This document shows positions 13,419 through 23,200 of a DNA stretch of 32,366 nucleotides, one piece after another. Position 1 is the stretch's first letter, and each line of letters begins with the position of its first letter. The stretch is from an uncultured Eubacteriales bacterium (GTDB lineage: Bacteria > Bacillota > Clostridia > Christensenellales > Borkfalkiaceae), in contig UQZE01000007.1 in the NCBI GenBank assembly GCA_900545325.1, positions 1-32,366 on the forward strand, in the 5' to 3' direction. The position numbers and the translations under genes were made by a program. Below the pieces are notes generated by a model. That model ran no database searches. It had not been told where the DNA came from and worked only from the letters and a program-made list of their open reading frames with translations.

Positions 13419-14426
13419 ATGGAAAGTCAGGCAAAAAAGAAAAACGCAAAGCTCGAAAAGCTGAGCGTATTCGCAAAACAGAATAAAAACTCGCTGATAC
13501 GCTACGGACTGCTGATCGCCGTCTTGCTGGTGTTTTCCGTTTCGACGAACGGCAGAATTTTTTCCAGGTTCAGCGTGTCCTCCATCATCAGCCAGCTCAC
13601 GCCGCTGATGATCATGTGCGTGGGGCTGATGTTCGTGTTTGCGCACGGCAATATCGACATTGCGGAGGGCGCTGTGCTCGCGGTCTGCGCGCTCACCTCC
13701 ATACAGATCGTCAACGCGCTGGGCGGTTCGGCGGGCGGCGTGCTGCTGGCCTTTCTCGTTTGCGTCGCCATCTGCGAACTGCTCTATATCGGGAATATCG
13801 TCATTTCAATCAAGTTCCGCATACTGAGTACCATCGGTTCGCTGGCCATCATGTTCACCGCGCGCGGCCTCGTAACGTATTTCGTTTCGCAGACCATGAG
13901 CGGTTTCAAGCTGAACACCACCGCTTCGGTGGCGATCTTCCGCGAACAGTGGTTCATGCTGCTCGTCATGATACTCGTCGCGGTCGTCGGCTGGTTCGCG
14001 TTTACCTATACCAAACTCGGCAAATACGACCGCGCCATCGGCGACAACGCCCTTTCCGCGGAACAGTCCGGGGCGCGCGTGAACGCCGTCAAATACGTAT
14101 GCTACGCCATCGCGGGGTTCTGCGTGGCGCTCGCCTCCATGTTCTATCTGGCGCGCACGGGCAGCGTAACGCAGAACTTCGGGCAGGGCAGGGAAATGGA
14201 CGTGATGATCGCGCTCATTCTCGGCGGCATGTACCTTTCGGGCGGCAGCAAATCGCGCATGAGCGCGGCCATCGTCGGTTCCGTTACCTACGTGATCCTC
14301 ACCAACGGGCTTTCCCAGCTGGGGATAGCCGATATGTACGTTTCCCTCATCAAGGGGATTATCTTCCTCGTCATGATAGGAGCTACCTTGCGCAGGCAGT
14401 CTTCCGTGAAGGCGCTGCCGAGATGA
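13419..14426 (+). CDS. CUT2 sugar ABC importer, permease 1
   Basis: This 335-residue inner-membrane protein belongs to the BPD_transp_2 (RbsC-like) family. A basic N-terminal tail (MESQAKKKNAKLEKL) is followed by about nine hydrophobic segments. The FAHGNIDIAEGAVLAVCAL stretch and GDNALSAEQSGARVNAVK loop, which contacts the ATPase, are typical. It lies ten bases after the ATPase gene, behind an AAGGCGG site. It would pair with the second permease at 15732 to make a heterodimeric channel. Confidence 0.92.
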   Translation: MESQAKKKNAKLEKLSVFAKQNKNSLIRYGLLIAVLLVFSVSTNGRIFSRFSVSSIISQLTPLMIMCVGLMFVFAHGNIDIAEGAVLAVCALTSIQIVNALGGSAGGVLLAFLVCVAICELLYIGNIVISIKFRILSTIGSLAIMFTARGLVTYFVSQTMSGFKLNTTASVAIFREQWFMLLVMILVAVVGWFAFTYTKLGKYDRAIGDNALSAEQSGARVNAVKYVCYAIAGFCVALASMFYLARTGSVTQNFGQGREMDVMIALILGGMYLSGGSKSRMSAAIVGSVTYVILTNGLSQLGIADMYVSLIKGIIFLVMIGATLRRQSSVKALPR

Positions 14427-14453
14427 TATAAAACAAAAAAGGAGAAGAAAAAA

Positions 14454-15662
14454 ATGAAAAGATTATTGACAAAGTGTCTTGTCGCCGTTCTTTCGGCGGC
14501 CATGCTGATCGGGTGCGTTTCCGCGTTTACCGGCTGCGGCAAAAGCGCGAAGTACAAGATCGGTATCCTGCTTTACAACTTTACGGATATCCAGGGACAG
14601 GAAATTTCCGCTTACGCCGATTACCTCGAAGAGGACTTCGACGTGGAATTCGTCAAGGTGTCCGTCGGACAGGACGACGATTCGCATATCCAGGGGCTTG
14701 AATCCTGCCTCAACCAGGGGTGCAACGCCGTTTTCAGCGGTTATAACACCGCCATCGACACCTGCGTGGAAATGTGCGAAGAAGCCGGCGTTTACTACGG
14801 CCTGATCCTCGGCGACACGCAGACGACCGAACTTTCCGAAAAAACGCTGACCAGCAAGTATTATCTCGGCGGCGTCAAGCAGTTCTCCGGCGATCCCTCC
14901 AAAGTCGGCAAGCAGTTCGCCGAACTCCTCAACGGTTCGGAATATACGGAAATCGCGGGGCTTTCCTTCCCGCCGTTCGCGTTTATCGACGGTACCACGC
15001 TCTGGAACGCCATGGTCGAAGACCTCGGCGAGGGCAAGCAAATCAAGAGCGCGGAAAACGAAGCCATGCCTTTCCCGTTCAACTATAAGGGCGATTACTT
15101 CTATTTCATGTTCACGGCGGACGCCTGCAACGCGGAGGTGCAGAAGATGTTTTCGAAGTATCCCGACATCGAAGTGCTCGTGGCCATGGGGTCGGGCATG
15201 GACTATATCCTTCCCGCGCTCCGTCAGTACAACCACACGGACGTGAAAATGCTCTGCCTCGGCTATAACGACGACACCATGCAGTATATGCAGGACGGCA
15301 CGCTGCTGGCCGCGGGCACGAACAACTACGTGCAGTGCATGGCGAGCATGTTTGCCCGCGCCTACGACGCCCTCGAATCGGACGGCGCCGCATGGTATTC
15401 TGACAGACCTGCCGCGACCGCCGAAAATTATCAGTACAACGGCGCGGACGGCGCGGCCGACTACACCATTATGACGAGCGTTGCCGAAGTGGAGGACTTT
15501 GAAAACTATATCGTCTGCGACGACAAGGGCAACGGACCTATCACCAACGAAGAACTCAAACAATGTATGCTGTCCTTCAACGAGGACGCGACCTGGGCGC
15601 AGCTGACCGAACTCACCACGAGAACGCTCGGCCAGATCAAAGCGGCGAGAACGGCCGCCTGA
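14454..15662 (+). CDS. CUT2 sugar ABC importer, substrate-binding lipoprotein
   Basis: This 402-residue protein is a periplasmic-binding-type (Peripla_BP_4-like) lipoprotein displayed at the cell surface. A lipoprotein signal ends at C21 (LIGC) or C28 (FTGC). The mature chain starts KYKIGILLYNFTDIQGQEIS and shows the alternating strand-helix pattern, for example CNAVFSGYNTAID and IEVLVAMGSGM. The N-terminal lobe shows little specific identity to RbsB or XylF, so the sugar cannot be read. A GGAGAAG site precedes the start. It is placed between the two permease genes, an unusual order. Confidence 0.9.
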   Translation: MKRLLTKCLVAVLSAAMLIGCVSAFTGCGKSAKYKIGILLYNFTDIQGQEISAYADYLEEDFDVEFVKVSVGQDDDSHIQGLESCLNQGCNAVFSGYNTAIDTCVEMCEEAGVYYGLILGDTQTTELSEKTLTSKYYLGGVKQFSGDPSKVGKQFAELLNGSEYTEIAGLSFPPFAFIDGTTLWNAMVEDLGEGKQIKSAENEAMPFPFNYKGDYFYFMFTADACNAEVQKMFSKYPDIEVLVAMGSGMDYILPALRQYNHTDVKMLCLGYNDDTMQYMQDGTLLAAGTNNYVQCMASMFARAYDALESDGAAWYSDRPAATAENYQYNGADGAADYTIMTSVAEVEDFENYIVCDDKGNGPITNEELKQCMLSFNEDATWAQLTELTTRTLGQIKAARTAA

Positions 15663-15688
15663 CAGAAAGATAAAAAACGCGTCGCTTT

Positions 15689-15711
15689 CCGCCCTCTTTG
15701 AAAGGGGGCGG
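15689..15711 (+). other. Intercistronic hairpin after the binding-protein gene
   Basis: CCGCCCTCTT (15689-15698) pairs with AAGGGGGCGG (15702-15711), with one G-T pair and a three-base loop. No T-run follows. Such hairpins usually protect the upstream message, giving more binding protein than permease. The downstream gene is reached through it. Confidence 0.7.
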
Positions 15712-15731
15712 GGGCGAAAAGGGGATCCGAA

Positions 15732-16736
15732 ATGAAAATCAACGCGCAAAAAGCGAAGCGCACGGCCTTGGGCTATCTGAAAACTTTATTGTTTCCCGTC
15801 ATCATGTGGCTGCTCTTTCTCGTCATCACCGCCTGCGGCGGCAACGCGGGCACTTATGTGAGCGCGAACGGGTTCGACTATATTTTCCGTCAGAGTATTC
15901 TGCCAACCGTGGTCGGCCTTGCGATCGCCATACCGCTTTCGGGCGGCAGGTGGGATTTCGCCACGGGCACCATCGCCGTGCTGGGCGCCATCATAGGCGG
16001 CAATATCGGGGTGATGATCAGCGAGAACGTCTTTGTCGTACTGCTCTGCTGCATCGCCTCCTGTATCGTTCTGGCGCTGATCGAAGGGGTGATATACGTA
16101 TTCCTGCGCGTGCCGAACATGATCGTTTCCCTCGGTATCGTCATGGTATACGAATCGCTCACCTCCGTTCTGTTCGACGGGCAGGGCGTGCGGCTCAACC
16201 GCTACGACAATATCCTCGCCGTTACGCAGGCGCCCTGGTGCTATATCCTGCTCGCCGTCGTGCTGGTTTCGACCTATATTCTGCTGGAACGCACCAAGTT
16301 CGGCTGCGACGTCAAGTCGCTGGGCAGGAACGCGCCGCTGTCCATCAATTCGGGAGTGAACGAGAAAAAGAACATTCTGCTCACCTATCTGCTGGTGGGC
16401 GCGCTCCTCGGCGTGGCGGCGCTGCTCAACGCCTGTCAGACCAACATCACGCCCGTTTCCAACCTCGGTTCCACTTCGCTGATGTATTCGTCCATGGGGT
16501 CGGTGCTCGTGGGGTTATTTCTCGCGGATTTCACCTGTATGCCGTGGGGCGTGTGGATCGGCGCGGTCGGCATGCAGACCATGACTTACGGCATGGTGTG
16601 TTCGGGGCTGGATTCTTCCATGCAGATGGTGGTAACGGGCGTAGTCATCGTACTCATCATGGCGTACACCGCAAACCAGGCTTGGCTTGCGAAAAAGATC
16701 GGAGGACTGTTTCCGAGAAGAAGGGTAAACGGGTAA
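15732..16736 (+). CDS. CUT2 sugar ABC importer, permease 2
   Basis: This 334-residue membrane protein is a second BPD_transp_2 member, with GGRWDFATGTIAVLGAIIGG replacing the usual SGGIDLSVG stretch and the loop LGRNAPLSINSGVNEKK facing the ATPase. About nine hydrophobic segments are present. It differs from permease 1, which supports a heterodimer. A weak AAGGGG lies upstream. The GH3 gene starts seven bases after its stop. Confidence 0.9.
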   Translation: MKINAQKAKRTALGYLKTLLFPVIMWLLFLVITACGGNAGTYVSANGFDYIFRQSILPTVVGLAIAIPLSGGRWDFATGTIAVLGAIIGGNIGVMISENVFVVLLCCIASCIVLALIEGVIYVFLRVPNMIVSLGIVMVYESLTSVLFDGQGVRLNRYDNILAVTQAPWCYILLAVVLVSTYILLERTKFGCDVKSLGRNAPLSINSGVNEKKNILLTYLLVGALLGVAALLNACQTNITPVSNLGSTSLMYSSMGSVLVGLFLADFTCMPWGVWIGAVGMQTMTYGMVCSGLDSSMQMVVTGVVIVLIMAYTANQAWLAKKIGGLFPRRRVNG

Positions 16737-16742
16737 CTGCAT

Positions 16743-18458
16743 ATGGATTCGGAGATATTGAGAGGAAAACCGTTTTATTTATCGGATGAAGACGTAAAGT
16801 GGGCGGAGGAAACCTTTTCCTCCATGACCACGGAAGAAAAGATAGGGCAGCTGTTCTTTCTTATCGTGTACGGTCCCGATGCCGAAACGATAGACAAGAT
16901 CGCAAAAGAAATCGGCGCGGGCGGCGCGATGTGCCGCGCCATGCCGACGGAAAACGTCGTTGCGACGGTATCCGCTTTGCAGAAAAAGAGCAAAATCCCC
17001 ATGCTGATCTCGGCCAACCTCGAGGCAGGCGGCAACGGCATCAGCGACCAGGGGACGAAAGTCGGCTCTCAGATGATGATCGCGGCGGCGGGCGGCGCGA
17101 AATACGCGCGGTATCTCGGCGAAGTGTGCGCGGCCGAAGGGCTGGCGGTCGGGGCGAATTATTCCTTTGCGCCGGTCGCGGACATAGATTATAATTTCAG
17201 AAACCCCATCACCAACACGCGGACGTTCGGTTCCGACCCCGGAAAGGTGGCAGACCTTGCGAGCGCGTATACGGAAGTTTGTCAGCAAATGGGCGTGGCG
17301 TGTTCGGCAAAACATTTCCCCGGCGACGGGCGCGACGAACGCGACCAGCACCTTTGCACCACGGTCAACGACTTTTCCGTCGAGGAATGGAAAGCGACCT
17401 ACGGCAGGATTTACCGCCGCCTTATCGACGAGGGCGTGAAAACCGTCATGGTCGGGCATATCATGCAGCCCGCTTGTTCGCGGGCGCTCGACGGCGCGTT
17501 GAAAGACGCCGACATTCTGCCCGCCACCCTTTCAAAAGAACTGCTTTCGGGGCTGCTGCGGCAGGAACTGAAATTCAACGGACTTATCATTACGGACGCC
17601 ACCACCATGGCGGGGTTCGACGCGGCCATGCCGCGCGACGAAGCCGTTCCCCGCGCGGTCGCCGCGGGCTGCGACATGTTCCTTTTCACGAAAAATCTCG
17701 ACGAGGATTACGCCTTTATGAAACGGGGCGTGGAAAAGGGGATTATCACCCGCGAGCGGCTCGACGAGGCGGTGTGGAGGATACTCGCGCTGAAAGCCTC
17801 GCTCGGACTGCACAGAAAGAACAACGTACCCGACGCGGCGCGCGCGGCGCGCGTGCTTGGATGCGAAAAACACAAAGAATACGCGAAAGAGGTCGCGGAG
17901 CGGTGCATCACCCTCGTGAAGAGCGAGAAGGGCGTTCTGCCGCTCGACAAGAAAAAGGTAAAGAATATTTTGGTCTACGATATAGAGAGCGGCGAAAACG
18001 CGCTCGGCTACGCGCGCGCGTCGGGCATATACGAAACGGTCGCCCCGCTGCTCGAAAGAGAAGGTTTTTGCGTAACGAGGTTTGCCGCGCCCGAGGGCAA
18101 CGAGGGCAAAACGGCGAAGTTTTACGATTACGCGGGGAAATATGACCTCATACTGTATTTTTGCAATCTCGCCACCAAATCCAACCAGACGACCGTCCGC
18201 ATAGAGTGGCTCAATCCGATGGGGGTGAACGTGCCGCGCTATGTGTGCAGCATTCCCACGATCTTCGTTTCGACGGAAAATCCCTATCATCTGCTGGACG
18301 TGCCGATGGTGAAAACTTATATCAATACTTACGGCGTAAACGAATTTACGCTGCCCTGCCTGGTCGATAAGCTCATGGGGCGCAGCGCTTTTTCGGGAGT
18401 TTCGCCCGTAGATCCCTTCTGCGGCAAATGGGATGCAAAAAGGAGCATGGAAGAATGA
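16743..18458 (+). CDS. Cytoplasmic GH3-family glycosidase
   Basis: This 571-residue enzyme lacks a signal peptide, so it acts on imported sugars. The GH3 N-terminal barrel (about 20-365) contains KHFPGDG (190-196) and the nucleophile D285 in IITDATTM. The DQH at 201-203 sits where NagZ-type GH3 members carry the His-Asp acid/base pair, so a beta-N-acetylhexosaminidase or related phosphorylase-like activity is possible; beta-glucosidase or xylosidase is the alternative. The second part (about 370-571) is a short C-terminal alpha/beta domain. No good ribosome-binding site is seen before the start, so translation may depend on the upstream gene. Confidence 0.87.
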   Translation: MDSEILRGKPFYLSDEDVKWAEETFSSMTTEEKIGQLFFLIVYGPDAETIDKIAKEIGAGGAMCRAMPTENVVATVSALQKKSKIPMLISANLEAGGNGISDQGTKVGSQMMIAAAGGAKYARYLGEVCAAEGLAVGANYSFAPVADIDYNFRNPITNTRTFGSDPGKVADLASAYTEVCQQMGVACSAKHFPGDGRDERDQHLCTTVNDFSVEEWKATYGRIYRRLIDEGVKTVMVGHIMQPACSRALDGALKDADILPATLSKELLSGLLRQELKFNGLIITDATTMAGFDAAMPRDEAVPRAVAAGCDMFLFTKNLDEDYAFMKRGVEKGIITRERLDEAVWRILALKASLGLHRKNNVPDAARAARVLGCEKHKEYAKEVAERCITLVKSEKGVLPLDKKKVKNILVYDIESGENALGYARASGIYETVAPLLEREGFCVTRFAAPEGNEGKTAKFYDYAGKYDLILYFCNLATKSNQTTVRIEWLNPMGVNVPRYVCSIPTIFVSTENPYHLLDVPMVKTYINTYGVNEFTLPCLVDKLMGRSAFSGVSPVDPFCGKWDAKRSMEE

Positions 18459-19216
18459 AACTGAACTGTAATTTTATTTCCCGCGCGCTCGGCCGCGCCG
18501 TGGAAATTTCCGTCGTGCTGCCGTCGCCCGTGTTTTGCGACGTGCTTGGCGTTTCGGGCGAAGAGGCCTCTTATGCGCCGAAAGAAAAATATCCCGTGCT
18601 TTACCTTCTGCACGGCGTCGGCAACGATAAAAACAGCTGGCTCGGCTATTCCCGCGCGGAACTGTATGCGGAGGAAAACAACATTGCCCTCGTTACGTTC
18701 GGCGGCGAAAACAAATTTTATATCGATCACGGCGGCGAAAAGTGGGAAGAGTTCGTGGAAAAGGAGCTGCCCGAACTCGTCTGCGGGTATTTTCCCGTAT
18801 CGGACCGTCCCCAAGATACTTTTATCGCGGGGCTTTCCATGGGCGGTTACGGCGCAATGCTGCATTTTCTGCATCAGCCGCGCCGCTACGGCGCGGCGGG
18901 CTGTTTTTCGGGCGCGGTGGAAAAGGCCGAGTTCCCCAAAGAGGAGGCGGCGCGCTACGAGATAGCGAAACTTTTGGAAAAGGCCGCGGAAAAAGGCGGC
19001 TTGCCGCCCGTGTACGTAACCTGCGGAGAGGACGATTTCATATACGACAACAGCCTGCGCCTGGCGGAAAAGCTGCGCGCGCTCGGCCTGCCGCACACAT
19101 GGGAGAGCACGCCGCATTTCTCGCACGAATGGCGGTTCTGGGATCTGGCGCTGGAAAGGTTTATGCGCTGGCTGCCGCGGACGGACGCCTACGCCGAAAG
19201 AAAGAGGAAGGTTTGA
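18455..19216 (+). CDS. Esterase of the EstA/FrmB type (alpha/beta hydrolase)
   Basis: This 253-residue cytoplasmic protein is an esterase of the PF00756 type. Evidence: YPVLYLLHGVGND (46-58), the nucleophile elbow GLSMGG with S128, the acidic residue in GEDDFIYD (D194 or D198) and H224 in HFSHEW. The start at 18455 overlaps the GH3 stop as ATGA and has AGGAG nine bases upstream, so the genes are coupled; a longer frame from 18428 is not needed. It likely removes acetyl or other acyl groups from the imported sugar. Confidence 0.9.
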   Translation: MKLNCNFISRALGRAVEISVVLPSPVFCDVLGVSGEEASYAPKEKYPVLYLLHGVGNDKNSWLGYSRAELYAEENNIALVTFGGENKFYIDHGGEKWEEFVEKELPELVCGYFPVSDRPQDTFIAGLSMGGYGAMLHFLHQPRRYGAAGCFSGAVEKAEFPKEEAARYEIAKLLEKAAEKGGLPPVYVTCGEDDFIYDNSLRLAEKLRALGLPHTWESTPHFSHEWRFWDLALERFMRWLPRTDAYAERKRKV

Positions 19217-19217
19217 A

Positions 19218-19856
19218 ATGAAATTCAAAGGGATAATATTCGACCTCGACGGCGTGATCTGTTTCACGGATAAATATCATTACGCCGCGTGGAAGGCGCT
19301 TGCCGACAGGCTGGGCATATATTTCGACGAAAAGATCAACGACAGACTGCGCGGCGTTTCGCGTATGGCGAGTTTGGAAATCGTGCTGGAAAGGAGCGAA
19401 AAAAGCTATACGTCGGCGGAAAAACAGGCCTTTGCGGAAGAAAAGAACGCAAATTACAGAAAATTGCTGGCGGCGATGTCGCCCGCGGACATAACAAAAG
19501 AGGTGCGCGGCACGCTGGAAGAACTGAAAAAGAGGGGATACAGGCTCGCCGTCGGTTCGTCGAGCAAAAACACTCCGCTCATTTTGGAGCGGACGGATAC
19601 GAAAAAATATTTCGACGCGGTGAGCGACGGAAACAATATCGTCCGCAGCAAGCCCGATCCCGAAGTGTTTGTCAAGGCGGCGGAAATGCTCGGCCGTCCT
19701 CCCTCCGAATGTCTGGTGGTGGAGGACGCGCTCGCGGGGATCGAGGCCGGCAGGCGCGGCGGATTTTCCACCGCGGCGCTCGGCGGAGACGCCGCGCCGT
19801 CGGGAAAAGCGGACTTCGTGTTGCGCGGATTTTCCGATATCCTCGACATAGTATGA
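19218..19856 (+). CDS. pgmB: Beta-phosphoglucomutase
   Basis: This 212-residue HAD-superfamily enzyme converts beta-glucose-1-phosphate to glucose-6-phosphate. Motif I is FDLDGV with D9 (nucleophile) and D11 (acid/base). The substrate-specific RGVSRMASLE stretch, GSSSKNT (motif II), KPDPEVF (motif III) and VVEDALAGIEAG follow. Length is normal. It starts one base after the esterase stop. Its presence suggests a beta-glucose-1-phosphate-yielding phosphorylase, but no GH65-type gene lies in this operon. Confidence 0.93.
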   Translation: MKFKGIIFDLDGVICFTDKYHYAAWKALADRLGIYFDEKINDRLRGVSRMASLEIVLERSEKSYTSAEKQAFAEEKNANYRKLLAAMSPADITKEVRGTLEELKKRGYRLAVGSSSKNTPLILERTDTKKYFDAVSDGNNIVRSKPDPEVFVKAAEMLGRPPSECLVVEDALAGIEAGRRGGFSTAALGGDAAPSGKADFVLRGFSDILDIV

Positions 19857-19861
19857 TATTT

Positions 19862-19887
19862 AAAAAAGGGCGTTAAGGCCCTTTTTT
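19862..19887 (+). terminator. Rho-independent terminator of the CUT2 operon
   Basis: AAAAAAGGGC (19862-19871) pairs with GCCCTTTTTT (19878-19887) across a six-base loop. It closes the operon six bases after pgmB. Confidence 0.88.
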
Positions 19888-19954
19888 ACGTTTCCGCCCG
19901 TTTTTTGCTTTTTTGCGAAATTGGAACAAAGATTGAAAAATTTTAAAAAACCTA

Positions 19955-19983
19955 TTGACAAAATAAATTTCCGGTGTTAATAT
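19955..19983 (+). promoter_or_regulatory. Strong promoter of the fructan operon
   Basis: TTGACA (19955-19960) and TAATAT (19978-19983) are 17 nt apart, with a TGT just before the -10 (extended -10). Transcription should start near 19990, directly in front of two LacI-type operators. Confidence 0.92.
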
Positions 19984-19993
19984 ATTCACGAAT

Positions 19994-20005
19994 GGAAACG
20001 TTTCC
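19994..20005. promoter_or_regulatory. LacI-type operator 1
   Basis: Perfect palindrome GGAAACGTTTCC with central CG, the typical shape of LacI-family sites, placed about 4 bases after the predicted transcription start. The regulator is probably the LacI-family gene at 23722. It is also near the catabolite-control (cre) form, so CcpA binding cannot be excluded. Confidence 0.85.
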
Positions 20006-20023
20006 GTTTCGTTTTTTATATGG

Positions 20024-20039
20024 TTGGAAACGTTTCCAA
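20024..20039. promoter_or_regulatory. LacI-type operator 2
   Basis: TTGGAAACGTTTCCAA is a perfect 16-base palindrome with the same 12-base core as operator 1. The centres are 32 bp apart, close to three helical turns, so both dimers face the same side of DNA. Confidence 0.87.
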
Positions 20040-20127
20040 AAAGCAGTGCCGCCGGCCTGCATTCGTCGGGGAAATATTCGGCCGTTCCGTTTTCCGCGGA
20101 CGGCGGGAAATAAAATATTCAGAAATT

Positions 20128-20149
20128 AAAAAAAGGACGTCCTTTTTTT
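20128..20149. promoter_or_regulatory. Perfect 22-bp palindrome in the fructan leader
   Basis: Seven A, then GGAC and GTCC, then seven T form a perfect palindrome about 140 nt into the leader. As RNA it makes an A/U-rich stem with an ACGU loop followed by U, so it could be a weak terminator or attenuator. Confidence 0.5.
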
Positions 20150-20166
20150 GCGGATAAAATATCCGC
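20150..20166 (+). other. Leader hairpin before the GH32 gene
   Basis: GCGGATA (20150-20156) pairs with TATCCGC (20160-20166) across AAA. It directly follows the palindrome and ends about 22 bases before the ribosome-binding site. Confidence 0.45.
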
Positions 20167-20204
20167 AAAAGGCGGCTTAACGGAAAAAAGGGAGAATTCG
20201 GGCG

Positions 20205-23200
20205 ATGACGAAAAAGTTGAAAAGTACTTATCTTATCCTGGCTGCCGCGGTGCTGTTTTTCAGCGTCTGCATGTTCGCCCTGCGCGAGGCGCACGCCGGC
20301 ACGCAGACCGACGTAACGCTTTCCGCGCAAGGCGACGAGATCAGCTCTTTCGACGTGTCTTTCACGGCGGAAGATTCTTTCGTATATACTGCGCGGGCGC
20401 GTTTTTCCGACGGGCAGGCGGCAGGCGTCGCGTTCGGGATCGACGGCGACGGCGCTTTCGTGCTGAACGTGGACAGAAAGGACAACCGCACAAAGCTCAT
20501 TTATTTTTCCGAAACGGAAGAGGGCCTTTCCGCTCAGGTGCTCGCGGAGGATTACTATATCGGCAACGCGAACAGCACCGACGAAGAGCTTGCCCGCGTG
20601 CAGAGCCGCGTGGCCGAAAAAGGGGAATTTTACCTCAAAGTTGCAATAACGGGCGGCGCGGAACCTTCGGTGAAATGTTATGTGGACGATATTCTTCGGT
20701 TTTGCTTTGACGGCGCGCTTTCACTCAACTCCCTTGCCGGGGGCGTCGTTTACGACGGCGGCGCGATAGGTTTGAACGTGTACAACGCGACGGCGGAGTT
20801 CGGCGAGATATATTACGGCGAGGGTGACTTCACGCATTACACCGAACTTTACAGAAACCAGTACCACTATTCGCAGTTCAGCGGGTGGAACAACGACCCC
20901 AACGGACTGGTGTTCGACGGCGAATACTATCATCTGTATTTTCAGACGCAGCCCTTTCAGAAGACATGGGGCGACATGTATTGGGGGCACGCCCGTTCCA
21001 GAGATCTGCTGCATTGGGAAAACCTGCCGATCGCCCTGCTGCCGACCGACGGCAGTTTCATGTGGTCGGGTTCGGCCATTATCGATAAGGATAACGTCAG
21101 CGGACTGTTCGACAGTCTTGAAAGTCCCGAATACGACGGTTCCGCTAATATTCTCATCTACTACACGGCGGACGGAGGACCCGATCAGGATCAATGGATG
21201 GCGTACAGCCTGGACGGCGGCATTTCCTTCATCAAACACAAATGCATTATAGACGGCGCCACGGTGGAAAACGGCATCACTTTTCGCGATCCGAAAGTCT
21301 TTGAAGTGGAAGAGGGCGTGTGGGGCATAATCGTGGGCGGAGGCCGTTTCCGTTTTTACGTTTCCACCGATCTCGTGAACTGGACGCTCAGTTCGCAGAC
21401 GCCCGTTTACGCGGAATGTCCCGACGTATATAAACTGCCCGCGGACGGCGGTGAAAAATGGGTGATCAACGTCAGCGGCATCGCCTATATCGTGGGCGAT
21501 CTCTCCTATGAAAACGGCAAAATCAAATTTGTGGATCAGTTCGGCGTGGAACTGACCGATCCCGCGACCGAGGCTGCCGACGTAAAGGTGTTCGACCTCG
21601 ACAACGCGAACGGCTCGTATGCCACGCAGACCTTTTATATCGACAGCGAAAACAGCGCGTATAACGGCAGGGTCGTGGGCGTCAGCTGGTTCGCGGGCCA
21701 GCCGGGGTATCAGCCGCCCATGGACGGACACGAGTGGGTGTTCGGCGAACAGGCGGTCGGCCCCGATACGGGCGCGCAGGCGAACAACCGTTCGATCTGG
21801 AACTGCGGTTTCACGTTCCCCGTGGAATATTCGCTGAAAAACGTCGGCGGCACTTACCTTCTGCGCCAGACGCCGATCTCCGCGGACAGCATTTCCGAAG
21901 AGATCTTCCGCGCGGAAGGAACAACGGTGAAAGAAGGGGAGAATATCCTTGCGGGCGTTTCGGGCAATACGCTCAGGATCACCGCGGAGGTAAAGACCGA
22001 AGCCGATAAATTCGGGTTCCGCGTCTTTATCGGCGAGGACGAATACACCGAAGTCGGTTTCGACAAGGAAAACGGGTATTACCTCGACAGGCGGCATACC
22101 TCTTCGGGCAATACCGTCATCGCGAATTATTCCGGTCTTTACGCCACGGGCATACACGATTTCGTGCGCGCGGACGGCGTCTACGACTTTACCATTCTGC
22201 TCGATCGCGGCAGCCTTGAAATGTTTTGCGAAGACTTTACGCAGGCCTTTTACGCGAACACCTACGCGGGATACTATTCGGACGGCATGGAATTTTTCGT
22301 GGAGGGCGGCACGGCGGAAGTGAACGTTGCGATCGAGGAAACGGCTTCTGTTTACAGAGAGGAGTCGGGAGAGGCCAAACTCACGCTGTCGGCGGAAAGC
22401 GCGGAGCTCGATACGCTCATTACCGACGAAACGGAAATTTCCGCCTACGTGAGCGGCGAGGGAACTTTGCAGTGGTCTGCCGCGGACGAGGGGATCGTTG
22501 CCGTCGAACCTACCGAAAACGGCGCGAAACTCACCGCGGTCGGCAGCGGACAGACGGAAATAACCGTAACCCTGCTGGGCGCCGACGGAGAGGCGCTCGA
22601 CCGCAAGACGCTGGAGGTCAGCGTGCTTCAGGGCGACGCTTCGGCGAGCAATCTCACTTTCAAAAAAGAGGGGATAACGGCGGGCGGCTGGCATTCGCAG
22701 GCGGAGGGCATCAGCGGCGAGATGACGGGCGACGGCTTTATCCTCGCGGAGGAAACGGCGGGAGATTTCACGCTGGAAACCACCGTTTCGGTGGCGGGCG
22801 CGGAAGCTGCGGCGCTCATTTTCCGCGCGGACGAAAACATGGATTTTTATTACGCCGCGAATTACGACCGCAAACAGGGCATCGTGAAAGTGTGGTCTGC
22901 GGAAAGGTCTTTCATTGAAAAATCCGTCGGCGTGTTCGACGAGGTAACGCTCCGCGTCAAGGCGGAGGGCAATACGTTCACCTATTACTTCAACGGTTCG
23001 CTCGCGGGCTCTTTTACGGACGAAAACGCCCCGGAAAGCGGTTTGCTCGGTCTCAACGTGTTTAACGGCAGGGCTTTGTTCCGTTCGGTGAAATACTTCG
23101 CCGCGCACAGCGGGGACTACGAGTTCGGCGGCGGGGACGTAACGCTTTATCTTTCGTCCGACAGCTATGTGGAGGAATTGTTCGACTTTACCCTGGGGAA

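Noticed and set aside
19888..19900. Third LacI operator (CGTTTCCG near 19890)
   Set aside because: Only a half-site is present; the left half of the palindrome is missing.
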